Numbered from the stretch's first letter, positions 1-12,522 are shown. The stretch is 64,000 nt of DNA from Ulota crispa (GCA_963920765.1 OY987248.1:10884539-10948538), one strand, 5' to 3'. Translations and numbers: made by a program. The notes: generated by a model from the letters alone, not told the origin.

Positions 1-188
1 ATTAGGTCAAGCACCTGCGGAAGATTTTCCATGGCCATACTGAGGCGGAGGTTAACTTAGTAACAAAATCACCTCAACCGAAAAAAAAAAATGGTTGAAA
101 AAAATGGATTGAATAGTTAAGTCCCTCTTCAACAAACACCAAGGTTTGTCGAAATATGAAAGAATTGCACTAGTCTTGGTATATTTTA

Positions 189-668
189 GGGAAACTTTGA
201 AAAACCCCCCATATTTTAATGTGTTTTGAATGATACCCTTGTACTTTTCAAAATTTCAAAAGAATCCCGGCAGGGGTTTCACAATACCATGATGCAAATG
301 TATCGTGTACAAGAAAAAGTACCCGATGAGTGATGACCACCTTCCAACACGCAAATATGATAGAAAAGAACACCAAAATATCTCCCCTCAATTCACAACC
401 AAAGAAGCAACTTAGTGCTAAATATTTAAGCTAAAAACTTGATATATTTTTGCATCTTCATTTTCATAATTAAAAGAATTTCCTTCAATGAATAAAGTGT
501 TTGTAATATTGGGTGAGGTAACACTGCTTTAAACGTGCAGTCTCTCAATGTATCACTACAAAGTAGGTGCTTTGTAGAAACCCTACGAGGATATTTTTGC
601 AAATTTTAAAATTACATAAATATTTTTCAGAATACAACAAATTATAGGGATATTTTTCAAAAAATTCC
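189..668. mobile_element. Mutator-like MITE, diverged (family I variant)
   Basis: Left end GGGAAACTTTGAAAAA and right end TTTTTCAAAAAATTCC form an imperfect terminal inverted repeat. The flanks TATATTTTA (180-188) and TATATTTTT (669-677) match at 8 of 9 bases, as expected for the 9-bp target duplication of Mutator-like elements. The interior is AT-rich with no meaningful open frame. Its ends resemble those of the family I MITEs at 680, 32443, 34647 and 57227. Assignment to Mutator is inference from the duplication length. Confidence 0.45.
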
Positions 669-679
669 TATATTTTTTA

Positions 680-1001
680 GGGAAATTTTTACAGATATCC
701 ATGAACTTTGCCATAATTGTATTGATACTCTTGGTTTTTCAGAAATTACACAAATACCTTTGGGCCATATTTTTTAGGTGTTTGTTTCAATGTGCATGAC
801 ACTTCTTTCTCCCTTGTGGGCAGGCTACTTCTTTCCATTTTATTGCACTCCTTGCTTTAACATTGGTTATGAAGGAAGTTGTGTGCATAACAAATCAAAC
901 TCTTGAAAATTATGATCCAAAAAAATTTGTGCAATTTCTGAAAAAACCATAGACATCTATACAAATATGACAAACTTCAAGGATATCCATAAAAATTTCC
1001 C
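680..1001. mobile_element. Mutator-like MITE, family I
   Basis: Long terminal inverted repeats: GGGAAATTTTTACAGATATC on the left mirrors the right end at about 982-1001, and both arms carry a TTTTTCAGAAATTNCACAAA-type segment. The copy abuts the preceding element (189-668). I see no clean 9-bp duplication here, unlike the copies at 34647 and 57227. No coding capacity. Confidence 0.55.
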
Positions 1002-1926
1002 ACACATGGATGATTCTATCCATTAATTTGTTCCTTACCTTTAAAAAATTTCCTGACCAAAGCCTTGCATTGCAGAGGGTCAGACTCCAGGACCATAAGC
1101 TTACCCAAGCTTACCCCACATGTTACGGCAAATGTGGGTTCAGACTTCAGAGCTCTAACTTACACAACCTGCTTTCCCCCACAGTCTGAGCCTGAGAGCA
1201 AGAGAATATAGAGCCATCATCACCCCCTGTCAATAAATATTTCTGTCATAACCCCACCGTCACTCACCCAACCCTCCTTCTTTTTCTTCCCCCTCCTTTC
1301 CTTGCCAAAACTAACTGAAGACCTAGTGAGAAAGGAATTAAAGCCCTGGAGGTCCCAAAAATATCCTGGTATGAAAGAGAGGAAAATACTAAATAAAATG
1401 AAATAATTTTGATTTCCTGATGTGGCCCGGTGAGCAAGTGAATTGGATTAAGGTAGTACGCTCGAAAACCGCCCATCTAAGGCCTCATCCCTTTTTTTCA
1501 TGGTCTTCCGTGGATGGAAGGATTTTTATTTCATTTTTCAGACAAAGAGAAATAGATGTTAAATGCAACACAAGTAGTTTCATATTTTTTGAAGCATTTT
1601 TGAGTTATTTATGAATTCTCAAAGTGCATGTGTCATAGGTACCTATTATTAACCTTAAACCTTTCAAGAACCGTTCACTTGTAAGTTGTGAAAAGATTTG
1701 AGGAAGTAAGGAGAATGATTGGCTCTTGCAATTAAAAACAACTTTCTTTCCATGCATTCAATGAGTTGTAAGAGGCTAATGTAAGAACCACCAATGCACG
1801 ATTTCACAACAAGCTACTAGATGGTTCAAAATGAGCAAACGGTTTTTGAGCATACTACCTTAGGATGAACTTTGTGGAGTTTCATGAACCAGTGATAATA
1901 GATGAGGCTTAATAGATGAGGCTTTT
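1002..1926. other. Unassigned AT-rich intergenic DNA
   Basis: No gene or recognisable repeat was found. There is a C-rich, T-rich patch at about 1225-1310. Open frames here (for example 1264-1476 on the minus strand) are low-complexity with no recognisable domain. Confidence 0.4.
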
Positions 1927-1930
1927 TTTA

Positions 1931-2854
1931 CCCCTAAAGGACCAATTGTCCGTTCAACGAACAAATGGGATTTTGGGCATGTACCTATGGTTAAACTACT
2001 TTGCATGGTTTTTTGAAACTTTTATTGAAGATGGGGAATTCAAAGATCTGCGTGGGCATCTAATTTCTATTCCAATTGATGCCAAGGAGCAAAAGTTATG
2101 CCCAAATAAGCACAAATGTGGGGACTCCAGGCAGCAAAAAAAAAAATCTTATTAAAACTTGAAAAAAAAAAAAAAAAATCTTCTCTTAGATTATATCTTT
2201 GTCTACATCTAAAGCTTTGATTCATTCCATTTTGACTAATTACAAGAAAGTTATGGACAATCTTGTTTTTTGGGCAATTCAAGCATCTTTTTGAAAAAAT
2301 AACTTATAAACTTCATTTTTGAAAGCAATTTTAACTTTTTTTCAAAAAAAATTGTTGAAGAGGGTGAAGTTTTCTTTGTAGAACAATCTCACCATTGGAA
2401 TTATTGCGTTTCAATTCCATTGCAGGGTAATTAGTAATTTAAGGTTTTTGTTCAATCTATTACCTTCTTCTGCCTAATGTTTTTTTTAAAGAATGAAAAT
2501 TAATTATTTTTTGTTACTTTATTTTTCCCAAGATTACCAACTCAACTTCCCACCATGCAAAAATAGAATTCCAAACTCTGTGGTGCAAAAATTTTAAGTT
2601 AAAAAAGTTCAAAGTTATAATCTAGTCATGCAAGGTGCAAAAAAAGTTGTTTTTTACATTTTAAATGCAAATATCTTCCAATTTGTATGGTCAAAGTTTG
2701 CGAGTTTTGTATGACATATTCTTATAGTAGTCTAGTATAAGATCCTACGGTTAGATATGCAAAAAGACTGATTTTCAAACTTTTTTACTCTTTGCCATGG
2801 AGGTGGCAGTTTTGAGTGTCTTTTGACAAAATAAAGGCCATGGTCCTTTAGGGG
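1931..2854 (+). mobile_element. TTAA-type MITE, family TA, copy 1
   Basis: Left end CCCCTAAAGGACCAATTG; right end TGGTCCTTTAGGGG followed by TTAA (2855-2858). The left flank is TTTA, so the target site is one base off the ideal. The interior (GGGATTTTGGGCATGTACC, GCAAAAGTTATGCCCAAATA and AAAGTTATGGACAATCTTG motifs) is shared with the copies at 5784, 20014, 36967 and 41062. Length 924 bp; no transposase. The piggyBac-like reading rests on TTAA plus CCC/GGG ends. Confidence 0.8.
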
Positions 2855-2904
2855 TTAATCAACCCAAATATCTAAAAATAAATAATTCCCAATTCATCTC
2901 AATT

Positions 2905-3290
2905 ACTGCACCTCGCACTAATAATGCTAACTTGTATCAATTCAAGAAACATATGAATTTGTTAGGGGCACTAATAAAATAGTTCATATCACTTTAGGTT
3001 AGTTTGGTATATTATGAGCTATGTTAGTGTAAATATTATTTCCAATAGTGCCACTTGAGTGGTCAAGGTCTTGAGGAGGTTTGCCAAAAAAAAAATTGAT
3101 TCAGAAAATGTTTGAAGGATGCTACATTAGAGAAGTTGTGCCACCAAGTTGGTACATGAGCTGTTGCAAAATCCTACTTTAAAAACTAGGGTTAGAGGCA
3201 TGCGGCAATCTGACACTAATTAGATAGATCCAAATTATTGTGAGAGGATCTTGCACTATTAAAAGTCTTGCACTAATTAAAACGACTTAG
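2905..3290. repeat. Dispersed repeat, family V, copy 1
   Basis: Shares ordered segments with about 63450-63835: GCTAACTTGTATCAATTCAA, GCCACTTGAGTGGTCAAGG, GTGCCACCAAGTTG and CTTGCACTATT. Same orientation as the second copy. Ends not defined; class unknown. Confidence 0.5.
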
Positions 3291-3930
3291 CGACTTATCT
3301 TCTAAATGTGCTAATAGTTTGAACATAACAATGTGACATTTTCATGTTCTCTCTTTTCCTGCACAGCCTTGATACTTAAAAAGCCTATTTTAAGCCAACT
3401 TGGGTTGATGGATGATGTGAAACTTCTGTTATGTTTACTCACAATTCAAAGCATTGAAATTGTTTGGCAATGTAGTTGTTTGATGCACCAAAGTAACAAA
3501 CTAGTCACATCAAACACTATCAGAATGTGCACTTTGGTTGATTTATGAAAATAAAAGTGTGTGAAAAAACTACTTAGTTACCTTTCAGTTCTAAAATGTC
3601 CTAGACACTGGAATTTGGGGACTAAAATAAAAGGATTAAAAAAAATGAAAAAATCCATACAAAACAAATAATCACATTTAAAATTCGTTTCAACATATCT
3701 TTGCTCCAAAACGATCAGCTCTTTGTTTGTAACCTACTCTGTAGTTCATAAGAAAAAACTGGTTAATGGGTTTCAAATTTTAATTTAACTATGAGAGTTG
3801 TTATTAATAGATTGCTGTGTTTTTTAGTATCGGTAAATACGACCAGAGAGATACAAATACCCTTCATATATGTACAATTCTAAAGTCACATGTTAATTCC
3901 CAAAATGTCCATTTATAGTGCAAGTTAGGG
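3291..3930. other. Unassigned AT-rich intergenic DNA
   Basis: I see no gene and no repeat that matches elsewhere in the window. The plus-strand frame at 3333-3548 has no recognisable domain. Confidence 0.35.
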
Positions 3931-4100
3931 GACTTCACAAAAAGGGTAGAAAAATACAAGTAATTACAAAGAGGGGGCATACTTTGAAGGTACTTTGATA
4001 AAGGGGAAATTGATGTATACCCTTGAATATTGTGATATTTGTTTAAGTGTTCTTGATTTTTCAGAAATTGCACAAATATCCATGACATCTCAAAGGAGCA
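3930..4100. repeat. Fragments of family J and family I MITEs
   Basis: About 3930-4003 resembles the family J end at 14042 (GTAATTACAAA next to GGGGGCAT). About 4004-4092 resembles the left arm of family I (GGGGAAATTGATGTATACCC, then TTTTTCAGAAATTGCACAAA). Neither has both ends, so these are remnants. Confidence 0.45.
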
Positions 4101-4127
4101 TTTCAAGATAGTTTTACAATTAATTTT

Positions 4128-4520
4128 GGGAATTACTTCCGCAACATCCTAAATTGCTAACAAGACACCCCCTATGGGCATGAAACTTGATAATTTAGTG
4201 CTATTTTTAATTTATTCAAGTAGTTCATCATTCATTCAATCACAACATTATCACATCCTTGAAAGAAAACAGGACATATACAAATGTTTGTTGAAATATT
4301 ATTGCACCAATACTATTTTTTGATAGATTTTGCTTCAAGCAACTCAAAAGTTCTATATTTTTAGTTTCAAATTTAAGCATGCATTTTTTTAGTATAGCCT
4401 TAGAATGATAAAGGTGAAAAATATCTTTTAATCAAAATAAAAAAATTAGCATTACAAAGCACACATCATACTCACAAGGGTGTCTTGTTAGCAATTTAGG
4501 ATGTTGCGGTAGTAATTCCC
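4128..4520. mobile_element. hAT-like MITE, family G, complete copy
   Basis: Terminal inverted repeats of about 44 bp start GGGAATTACTTCCGCAACAT and mirror the right end, which finishes GGTAGTAATTCCC. An exact 8-bp target duplication TTAATTTT lies at 4120-4127 and 4521-4528. Length 393 bp with no coding capacity. The 8-bp duplication favours hAT; the GGG terminus is not the classic CAGGG, so the superfamily is tentative. A partial inverted relative lies at 39102. Confidence 0.75.
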
Positions 4521-4600
4521 TTAATTTTTTTAGACCTCTTGCTCAATCTTTGTGTGCTCCAATGTTTCAAACAATTTTCTCTATGATATGTACACATTAA

Positions 4601-5245
4601 CCCCTCAAGGCCCAAGGGGACCAAAATTGTCCCTCCTTGTTTGTAATTTGGGATGCTTAATTTTTTTTCATGATTAATTATAATGGTTTTTTTTTTTTAA
4701 AGTTCTTGTGAAGTCTTGTTTTAATATCAAAAGTCCGATTTTGAAAATGACTAAATATGATTTTTCTTTTTAAATTTTTTTGCAAGGGTGTCCATTGCAA
4801 ATCTTCACTTTCTAGTGTTGAGAGCTCTTGGAATTGAGCCTGAAGTACACTAGAACTTGGAGAAACAATCACATTAGAAACTTAACTTAAAAAGTTGTAG
4901 AGAAGATTTTAAGAAGCCGTAAATTGATTAGGGTTACACATGTTGTACATTACATACTTGTATTTTTTTGGTACCTTCAATTTTAAATTTGAGATGTGAA
5001 AAGAGGATTGAAAGACTTCAAATCACTTTCACAATTTTAACACCCTCTTGATCAAATGTTATAATCTTTCAATCCATAAGTGATGTTGTTGTGTTTTCTT
5101 TTCCTATGTGATCTCTAACATATCTAGTTTGAATTTGTACGGTTACAATTTTTAAAAAATTAATGCAACTTATCAAAATGTTAACATTTTGTTCATCCAA
5201 GAACAGATTCTCAGATACTTGGGAAAGTGCATGGGCCTTGAGGGG
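4601..5245 (+). mobile_element. TTAA-type MITE, family TB, copy 3
   Basis: TTAA at 4597-4600 and 5246-5249 flank perfect ends CCCCTCAAGGCCC and GGGCCTTGAGGGG. Length 645 bp. The interior (GGTGTCCATTGCAAATCTTC, TCTAGTGTTGAGAGCTCTTGG) matches copies at 12692, 22869, 36222 and the partial copy at 55900. No transposase. Confidence 0.85.
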
Positions 5246-5249
5246 TTAA

Positions 5250-5783
5250 GACTTTCATTACAAGATCTAGAAACAATGACCTTGAAAAAACAAAACCACA
5301 GTGTCAAGAGTATCTATCCAATCTCTGAAAAAAATTCAGGGGTATTCATCAGATTTTCCCTTGAAATAAAGTCATGCCTCTAATGTTGCTCCTGCCATGT
5401 TATTTTTGCATGCATGCCAAAGAAAACTAGCCTCCCAAGTTGCAGAAGTTCCAGTGCAAAAGATCAAGGGGTGCTACGCAAAACATGCATGGCGACAAAT
5501 ATCTTGAGATTTTGTGCCCTTATTTGTGAATTACTTACGCTTTATGACAGATCTTTATTGCAAATGTTCATATTTATAGATTCTATTTTCCTGTATTGTG
5601 TACCACTGTCCCTGCATTTGTGACACGTGTGAATGTGACTACTTCATAAGATGGAGAAATGCTGAGACTTGAGAGGGGCGCCCCAGCTGTCATCCCAAAC
5701 TTGACTTTCATAAATAGCTCAAGCAAGGGGTACTAAGCATTGAAATTATTTAATACACAAATTGTGTTTCCAATTTTTATTTT
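5250..5783. other. Unassigned intergenic DNA
   Basis: No gene recognised. Two small frames (5189-5383 and 5414-5623, plus) have no domain and the first starts inside the TB element. A short family-I-like remnant (CTGAAAAAAATTCAGGGGTA) sits at about 5325-5375. Confidence 0.35.
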
Positions 5784-6717
5784 TAGGTTTGGACCATTGT
5801 CCGTACGGGGGACAAATGGGATTTTGAGATTTTGGGCAAGTATCTATGGCCTCAATTTTTGTCTTAATTTTTTAAATTTTTTTTTGAAAATAGAAAAACA
5901 CATTAACTTTTGAGGAATAGAATATTTATTCCAATTGATGCTAGGGAGCAAAAGTTATGCTCAAATAAGCACAAATTTGGGGACTAGGGGCAGCAAAAAA
6001 AAATCTTATAAAAACTTGAAAAAAAAATTAATTTGTTTTTCTTATAAACTACATCTTTGTCTACATTTGAAGCTTTGATTCATTCCATTTGGACTAGTTA
6101 CAAGAAAGTTATGGACAATCTTGTTTTTCAAGCAACTCAAGCATCTTCTTGAAAAAATAACTTATAAACTTCAGTTTTGAATGCAGGTTTAACATTTTTT
6201 CAAAAAAAAACTGTTGGAGAGGGTGAAGTTTGCTTTCTAAAACAATCTCACCACTAGGGTTATTGCGTTTCAATTCCATTGCAGGGTTATTAGTAATTTA
6301 AGTTTTTGTTCAATTTCATACCTTCTTCCACCTAATAGTTTTTTAAAGAATGAAAATTAAGTTTTTTTTTTTTTTTTTTGAATTTTTTCCCAAGATTCCC
6401 AACTCAACTTCCCAACATGCAAAAATAGAATTCCAAACTCTGTGGTGCAAAAAATTTAAGTTAAAAACCTTCAGAGTTAAAAAATCTAGTCAAGCAAGGT
6501 GCAAAAAATATTTTTTATACACTTTCAATGCAAATATCTTCCAATCTGTGCGGTCAAAGTTGTTGAGTTTTGTATGACACATTCTTATAGTAGTCTAGCA
6601 CAAGATCCTACAATCAAATATGCAAAATGCTTAATTTTCAAACTTTTTTACTCTTTGCCATCGAGGTGTCAGTTTTGAGTGTCATTTGACAAAATAAAGG
6701 CCATGGTCCTTTAGGAG
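5784..6717 (+). mobile_element. TTAA-type MITE, family TA, copy 2
   Basis: The right end TGGTCCTTTAGGAG is followed by TTAA (6718-6721). The left end is eroded (TAGGTTTGGACCATTGTCC), and the TTAA on that side is not recognisable. The interior aligns along its whole length with copies at 1931, 20014 and 36967, including the subterminal hairpin TGTCCGTACGGGGGACA. Confidence 0.75.
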
Positions 6718-6721
6718 TTAA

Positions 6722-7030
6722 GCATCTAAAAGATCCTTTGCAGGCATTACAATCCAAAGTACTTTTCTTGTTTGGAATTGATCCACATATTTTTTTCATT
6801 TAAAATCAATCATGTTCTTGGAATATAGATCAATGAGGTTCTAGTGAGCTATTTGAGGTCCTAAATTAAAACATCTTGTTGATAGCAAATGCTAATTATG
6901 GCAATGTATCTACCAACCCCATGGAATACTTTAACCCTTCATTGCCTAAGGTCTAAATAGGCCTAAAAGTATCCTTGCTTTTCAAGTGTTGTAAGTCTAA
7001 ATGTTAGTAAAGTATGAAAATCTCAACCAT
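6722..7030. other. Unassigned DNA with a possible TTAA-element left end
   Basis: TTAA at 6931-6934 followed by CCCTTCATTGCCTAAGGTC looks like a left terminus of the TTAA superfamily, but no matching right end was found before the foldback element at 7031. Otherwise nothing recognised. Confidence 0.3.
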
Positions 7031-7567
7031 GTTGTACACTACCGGTTAGTAATGATAGGTAGAACTTGGTTTGGCATTTCAAAATAGTTTGTATAACAAA
7101 AAATGTAAAGGTCATTTTAATCTCATATTTTTGGCATGTGATTCTTGTGCAATTCCAGTGGATCATACCAAATCTTGGTTACTAAAAATAAAAATCCTAT
7201 TTTTGGTAAGCTGTTTTGTATCAAGATTGCAATTTACAAGAAAGATGATTCAAACACATTGGTGATGAATTTTTGAGATTTGATTGCATGGATGTCTCCT
7301 ACACATCCATGCAATCAAATCTCAAAAATTCATCACCGATGTGTTTGAATCATCTTTCTTGTAAAACCGCAATCTCGACACAAAATAGCTTACCAAAAAT
7401 AGGATTTTTATTTTTAGTAACCAAGATTTGGTATGGTCCACTGGAAATGAATGAGAATCACATGCCAAGAATATGAGATTAAAATGACCTTTACATTTTT
7501 TGTTATACAAACTTCTTTGAAATGCCAAAACAAGTTCTACCTATCATTACTAAGTGGTATTGTACAA
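7031..7567. mobile_element. Long foldback element, family K, copy 1
   Basis: Two arms of about 260 bp are near-perfect reverse complements around a loop at about 7296-7302, for example TTGATTGCATGGATGT against ACATCCATGCAATCAA. Outer ends are GTTGTACACTACC and GGTATTGTACAA. The mirrored open frames at 7071 (plus) and 7322 (minus) exist only because of the palindrome. A transcript would fold into a long double strand. Confidence 0.8.
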
Positions 7568-7809
7568 TCTTGTGGTGTGCATGCATGTTGTAAATGATGT
7601 GGATCAAAATTAGTCATTTGACCACATAGATTGGAAGATTGTAATGTTTTAGTGTTAAAAAAAGATGCTAAAACTTCCTAAAAACACATTTGGGGTGATA
7701 TTTGATTTCTAAACCTACTCAAATAAAAATTATTTAAAACATAATGTGATTCCAAACCAATATACCAACACATTGGTAAAAGAAAATATCATTCAATAGA
7801 TTCATGAGA

Positions 7810-8323
7810 GGGCTTCAAACATAAACTATGGTCAACGAGTTTCTCACCTCACAAGATCCCAGCTCACTAGTGAAATATTTTTGTTCACTTGCAAGCCTAA
7901 AGTTTGACACACTCGTGAGTTTGCAATTAGGGTTATGTGCACAAGTTAGGGGTTTGAGCGTGTGAGATACCCGTGAGGATGAACCACGCAAAAGTGAGTT
8001 TTTGAAGTTCACTCCTAACATGAATCACGTTAGTAGTGAATTCCACATGTGACTCACCTTGTTATTAAGGGTTTCATTTATCTCAAAAAAACAATGAACA
8101 AATGGTCGTGAACAAGTTTTCGTTCACTAGTGAATACGCTATGACGACTTCCGGGAGATTGTCATGGCTTGTTCACGGAGTGACTTGCTTACATCTTTCA
8201 TGAATTTGATTCAAGTGAGCGAAATTGCTTGTGAATGGCATATATGAAACCCTCTATTTACTAGTGAATTCACCAAGGTGAATTGCAATGTGAGTCACCT
8301 AAAAATTTGATGTTTGAAGCCCC
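7810..8323. mobile_element. Inverted-repeat element, unclassified (W)
   Basis: GGGCTTCAAACATAAACTA at the left mirrors ATGTTTGAAGCCC at the right, and GTGAGT/ACTCAC words recur inside in both orientations. I could not find a convincing target duplication, so the superfamily is unknown. No coding capacity. Confidence 0.45.
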
Positions 8324-8712
8324 TATTGTGTTTGCAAAATTATGCTGAAATGCCAAAATACACTGAAAAAAGTAGCAAAAAATTACATGTATGGCTAAAC
8401 TTGCCTCTACTAAAATGCTTCTCATTCACTCATAACTTCTTGGATTGATATGAAATTTTAACAATAATAACAAGACTAGTATGCATAACTTTTTCAATAA
8501 AAACTTATGTAAATTGACTTAGTAAGAAGAAGTTTTGAGCCACCTAAGTCAATTGTAATGCAAAAATGTTTGGATTTTGAACTTTGAGTTGCTCCCAAAC
8601 ATTAAAACAATTTGGACTTGACACTAAAAAATCACCACAAATTTTAAACTTTAAAGGAAACAAAAATTAACAAATATTATTGAAAAAAAACACTTGATGA
8701 AAAAAATACAAA
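8324..8712. other. Unassigned AT-rich intergenic DNA
   Basis: Nothing recognised; very A-rich, without long open frames. Confidence 0.35.
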
Positions 8713-8990
8713 AACCTCATATTCAATAAAATGGGAGTTTTCCATTGAAATGAGAGGTAATGTGGAGGAATTTTGACAAAAGGCTTTATGTCAATTCAAC
8801 TCTATTTGAGCTTAATTGACATAAAACCTTTCAGATTTTATTTAAAATTAGACGGTTTTATTGCAATTTAGGTCAACTCAACCTCTATTGCAATAAAACC
8901 TTTCAAAACTAACCTGAAATTGTAGAGTTTTAAGTCTGCTTTGGTTATTTTTGGAGGTGCCCAATCTCCCATTTTACTAAATATGAGGTT
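8713..8990. mobile_element. Inverted-repeat element, unclassified (X)
   Basis: The left end AACCTCATATTCAATAAAAT, then GGGAG, mirrors the right end CTCCC then ATTTTACTAAATATGAGGTT. Inside, TTGACATAAAACCTTTCA and TTGCAATAAAACCTTTCA are a diverged internal repeat. No target duplication identified. Confidence 0.5.
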
Positions 8991-9530
8991 CAAACCCCCA
9001 AACTTACAGCCATCACTATGTGATGTGTTGAAAGCAAATTGAATTTATAAACTTCAAATGATTTTCACAAACTCAATATGTCTTAAATTGATTTAAAAAA
9101 CTTACCATAAAATATGTATATAGATATTATATATTATATATCTGTATATCTATATCTATATCTCTATCTATATATAATCCTTTATAGAAGTTCTTCAATT
9201 TCAAAATATTGAACAATTGTAAACATATGCTATGCATGTGGATGTTTTGTTTTTCCATTTAAGATTTAACATTTCTTATACAAAAAGAAAATCCCTAAAA
9301 CGAACTTTCGAAGAGAACACGGTAAAAAAAACTTGACAAACCACCACCACAAAAACTATTTATTATCAACTTGAAGGGAAAAAGAAGGGGGGTGTTTGTG
9401 ACGGAAAATCAGTTATAACCCATAATTGACTGTAATAAGAACTTTGAATCAATTCTCTAATTTCAATGATAAGCATTGGTGAGGGCAATGATAAATTTGT
9501 TTATGTTGATATGGCTAAGAAGCCATTGAC
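8991..9530. other. AT-rich spacer with a TA-rich simple repeat
   Basis: A TATATA/TATCTA-rich low-complexity stretch lies at about 9114-9178. The remainder shows no gene or repeat that I can match. Confidence 0.4.
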
Positions 9531-9534
9531 TTAA

Positions 9535-10441
9535 CCCTTTATAGACCACCGAATCATATTTTAGTTCAGGAGAGTAGTTTTTGGCCCATATAGTAAAATC
9601 GCTTAATAATTTGGAAAATAATCTTGCAAAACACTTGTGATCACAAGAATTTTGCATCCAACCCAAAAAATAATAATAGAATTGGATATGGGAGTTGATA
9701 AATAATGGTGTTTATACATCATGGCCTCAAAATACGTATCCATATTTGGTCAAAGATGGATCAAAGCAACAATACAATACATCAAACATCTAAGAAGAAT
9801 GCCACATTTCAATTGTGCAATCTTAAAAAACTTCAAATTGCTTAAAGAATACACTTGTATTGTTTCTCTATATGGTAGTAGTACAATTGTACTATTTGAG
9901 AATCCATTGAAATGATGATATCAATTTATTGAAAAAAAAGCTCATCCTACATTTAAAATCAATTCTTGATTGCTTTCATCGATCAAATTTTTTGTAACAA
10001 TTACCAAATTTCTTGTAGTACAATTTTAGGGTAGCAAAGAAAATGGGAGTTTTGACCCTTTTTGTCCACTTAGCTACACCTTGTGATTGCTATTTTTGTC
10101 TATTTTGAGTGAAACTGGTCTTGTTGGAAAGATGGGAAACCTCGCTTTCTAGAAATGTAAGGCTCTTCTCAATCAAAGCTTGCATGAAGTGCTACCATTC
10201 AAAACCACACAAGAATGAAAAACCAGAGATATTCCATATGCGGCTCACTCAATTAATATAATATTTCACCTCCAACAGTAGATCTAGCTGAAATTTTGAT
10301 GCATTATGACAAACAAGGTGTCCTTTACATTTGTAGAGTTGGATTATTCAAATTGGGTCCATATTTGTTTCAAATGCACATCTTGTTCTATTGCCCCTAT
10401 TTCTAGTGGATTTTGAGAAAATGTGTGTGGTCTTTAAAAGG
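9535..10441. mobile_element. TTAA-type MITE, copy with CCCTTTATAGACCACC ends
   Basis: TTAA (9531-9534) precedes CCCTTTATAGACCACC; GTGGTCTTTAAAAGG precedes TTAA (10442-10445). The ends are inverted repeats of the same design as the other TTAA elements but the interior is diverged. Length 907 bp. Open frames inside are short and domainless. Confidence 0.65.
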
Positions 10442-10464
10442 TTAAACATTTATTTAACCCTTAA

Positions 10465-11625
10465 CCCCTAAAGGACCAAAGAGCCCAATTTGGGCTTTAC
10501 AAGAACTCAAGCAAGCTCTATTGACTTCATAATTTGGAAATGTTTCATGAATTTTTTAGGATGGATGCTACTCATCATAATCTACATGCGAAGCTTTATT
10601 TCATGTCATTCCGATAAGTAATGCAAAAGTTAGAAGGTTTTTCAATTTCAATGTCAAACCGAGTAGCAAAAAACATATTCTAATTTTTTATTTTTTTATT
10701 TATAGAATTGTATAGATTGATACCTACTCAAAAAAAAAAAAAAAAAAAAAAAAAAAATGAATTACCCAATTCCAAATAATGAGGTAAGAGTTCAAAGGAG
10801 TTTTATTTTGCGGGCAATGAAGGTAGGAAGAGGGTAGACTAAACATATAAAGTTATCTTTAACTCTTAATTTTGAAAATTTTCAAATGAAAATGAAAATT
10901 AAAGTTATTAATTGTCTGTTAGAGCATTCTCACCATTGGGATTAAGAATTTTCAAATTCTTCCAAAACTTATTAGCATATTAGTTATATCTTTCATTCAT
11001 CAAGACCTTTCACTTTACAATTTTTGTAAAAATGAATCCATTTTCTTTTTGGGTTTAGGGTTTTTATATATACTTTCAACCCATTTTCCAACATATTGCC
11101 AAAATTGCACAAGAAAGACAACATATGTGTCTTTCTCTAAAAAGTGTGAAAAACAAAACTTCACCTTCTAGAAGGACTAGAAAAGCCTACATTTTGAAGT
11201 TTAGGCACATTGATCTTGCAATTGGTGGGGATGTTCATTCTAAAATATTGGGATAATGTACTTGTGCAAGTCAACCAAAGGATCCTATGGTTGGATTTGT
11301 TAAAAAGTAAGTTTCAATGAAGATGTTGATCTTGCTTTGGGGATTGGTATTTTGAAGCAGTTTTGGGCCTCTAAACAAGAAAAAATTTTAGGGGTAAATG
11401 ACCAAGCTACCATAAAACATACTATGTACGCATGCTATATAACTGATATTTGCTACCAACAAAAAGTTTTAATTTTGGATCTTAACTACCTCACTAGAAC
11501 ATCATTGATCTATATTCTAACTTCTTTGTTGATCTCAAATGTAATAAATGTGTGGATGCACTCCAAACACAAGAAAAATATTCCATATTGTATTGGTTGC
11601 AAAGGGCTGCTTGGTCATTCAAGGG
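10465..11625 (+). mobile_element. TTAA-type MITE, long family TD member
   Basis: TTAA (10461-10464) then CCCCTAAAGGACCAAAGAGC; the right end GGTCATTCAAGGG is followed by TTAA (11626-11629). The right 230 bp (GCTACCAACAAAAAGTTTTA, GGTGTGGATGCACTCCAA-type words) is shared with 41988-42208 and 52740-52890. A run of about 28 A lies near 10728-10757. The 99-residue frame at 11337 lies inside the element and has no recognisable domain. Confidence 0.7.
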
Positions 11626-11629
11626 TTAA

Positions 11630-12522
11630 CCCGTAATCACCCAAACCCATTTTTTCTCAAAAAACATTTGAAATTGTCATTTTTAGTCATTTGATTTCAA
11701 GGACAATATTTTTTCCTTTTCTACAAATCTAACTATACGATCTTGCATCAGACTTATGCAAGGGGGCATGATGAAAGCTTCATGAGATTAGATCATATGG
11801 GTTGAGAGATGTTATCATTTGAAGTTGGTATAAAAATTCTTTTGACATCTGCATAAAATTTTCATGTCCCTTTGACCATGTGTGGTGAATATTTTTGCAC
11901 TACGGATGAGGGAGAGATTTGTATAACATGCACTAAATTGTGTTACACATTTTTTCACTAGCTTTCATGGCCAAAAATGACTTGAAACATTCCCTACATG
12001 GGCATGCATTGCAACATGTGCTTGAAATTCCACTACACTAAGATTTTTTGTAAACCAAATTTTTGAGGACTCATTTTGAAATATAGAAATCCAAGTAATA
12101 GATTGTAAGACTTACCTTTAATGATAGCACACAAAAAAAAAGTTGAAAAAAAACTATTACAATTCAAAAGCTTTTGTAGTTGTTTCATGTAACAATAAAC
12201 TTAAGTAGTACTCTATTGCTTAGGATATATTCCAATAAAGAGTTGTGTTTTCATTAGTTGCCCTTATGAGAAGTCAATGAAAAATTGTATGCCCATCCTT
12301 GCCCCTTGAACCAAAAAAACACTTATAACACCAATAACTTTTCAATCTTATATTTGTTTTCAAGATAAATTATATTTTTGCGTAGCCCTTGCAAAGCTCT
12401 ATTTAAGATTTTTTTTTGTTTGTTGAAGGAATTGATGAAAAATCCCAAGAAAACAAGCCTACCAAAAACCTATTATGTCCAAACCTATTATGTCCCTTGT
12501 AGGGACTACGGGCTTTTAGGGG
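11630..12522. mobile_element. TTAA-type MITE, family TC
   Basis: It begins CCCGTAATCACCC directly after the TTAA that closes the preceding element (11626-11629) and ends GGACTACGGGCTTTTAGGGG before TTAA (12523-12526). The terminal repeats match only partly. The interior is not clearly shared with other copies here. The two elements therefore sit end to end, sharing one TTAA. Confidence 0.55.

Noticed and set aside
1931-2854. Harbinger assignment for TTAA elements using a TTA duplication
   Set aside because: Most copies keep four matching bases TTAA on both sides, and the ends would then start ACCCC, unlike known Harbinger ends; TTAA with CCCC is the simpler reading.
7071-7528. Matching frames at 7071 (plus) and 7322 (minus) as a duplicated gene
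   Set aside because: They are mirrored halves of foldback copy 1.
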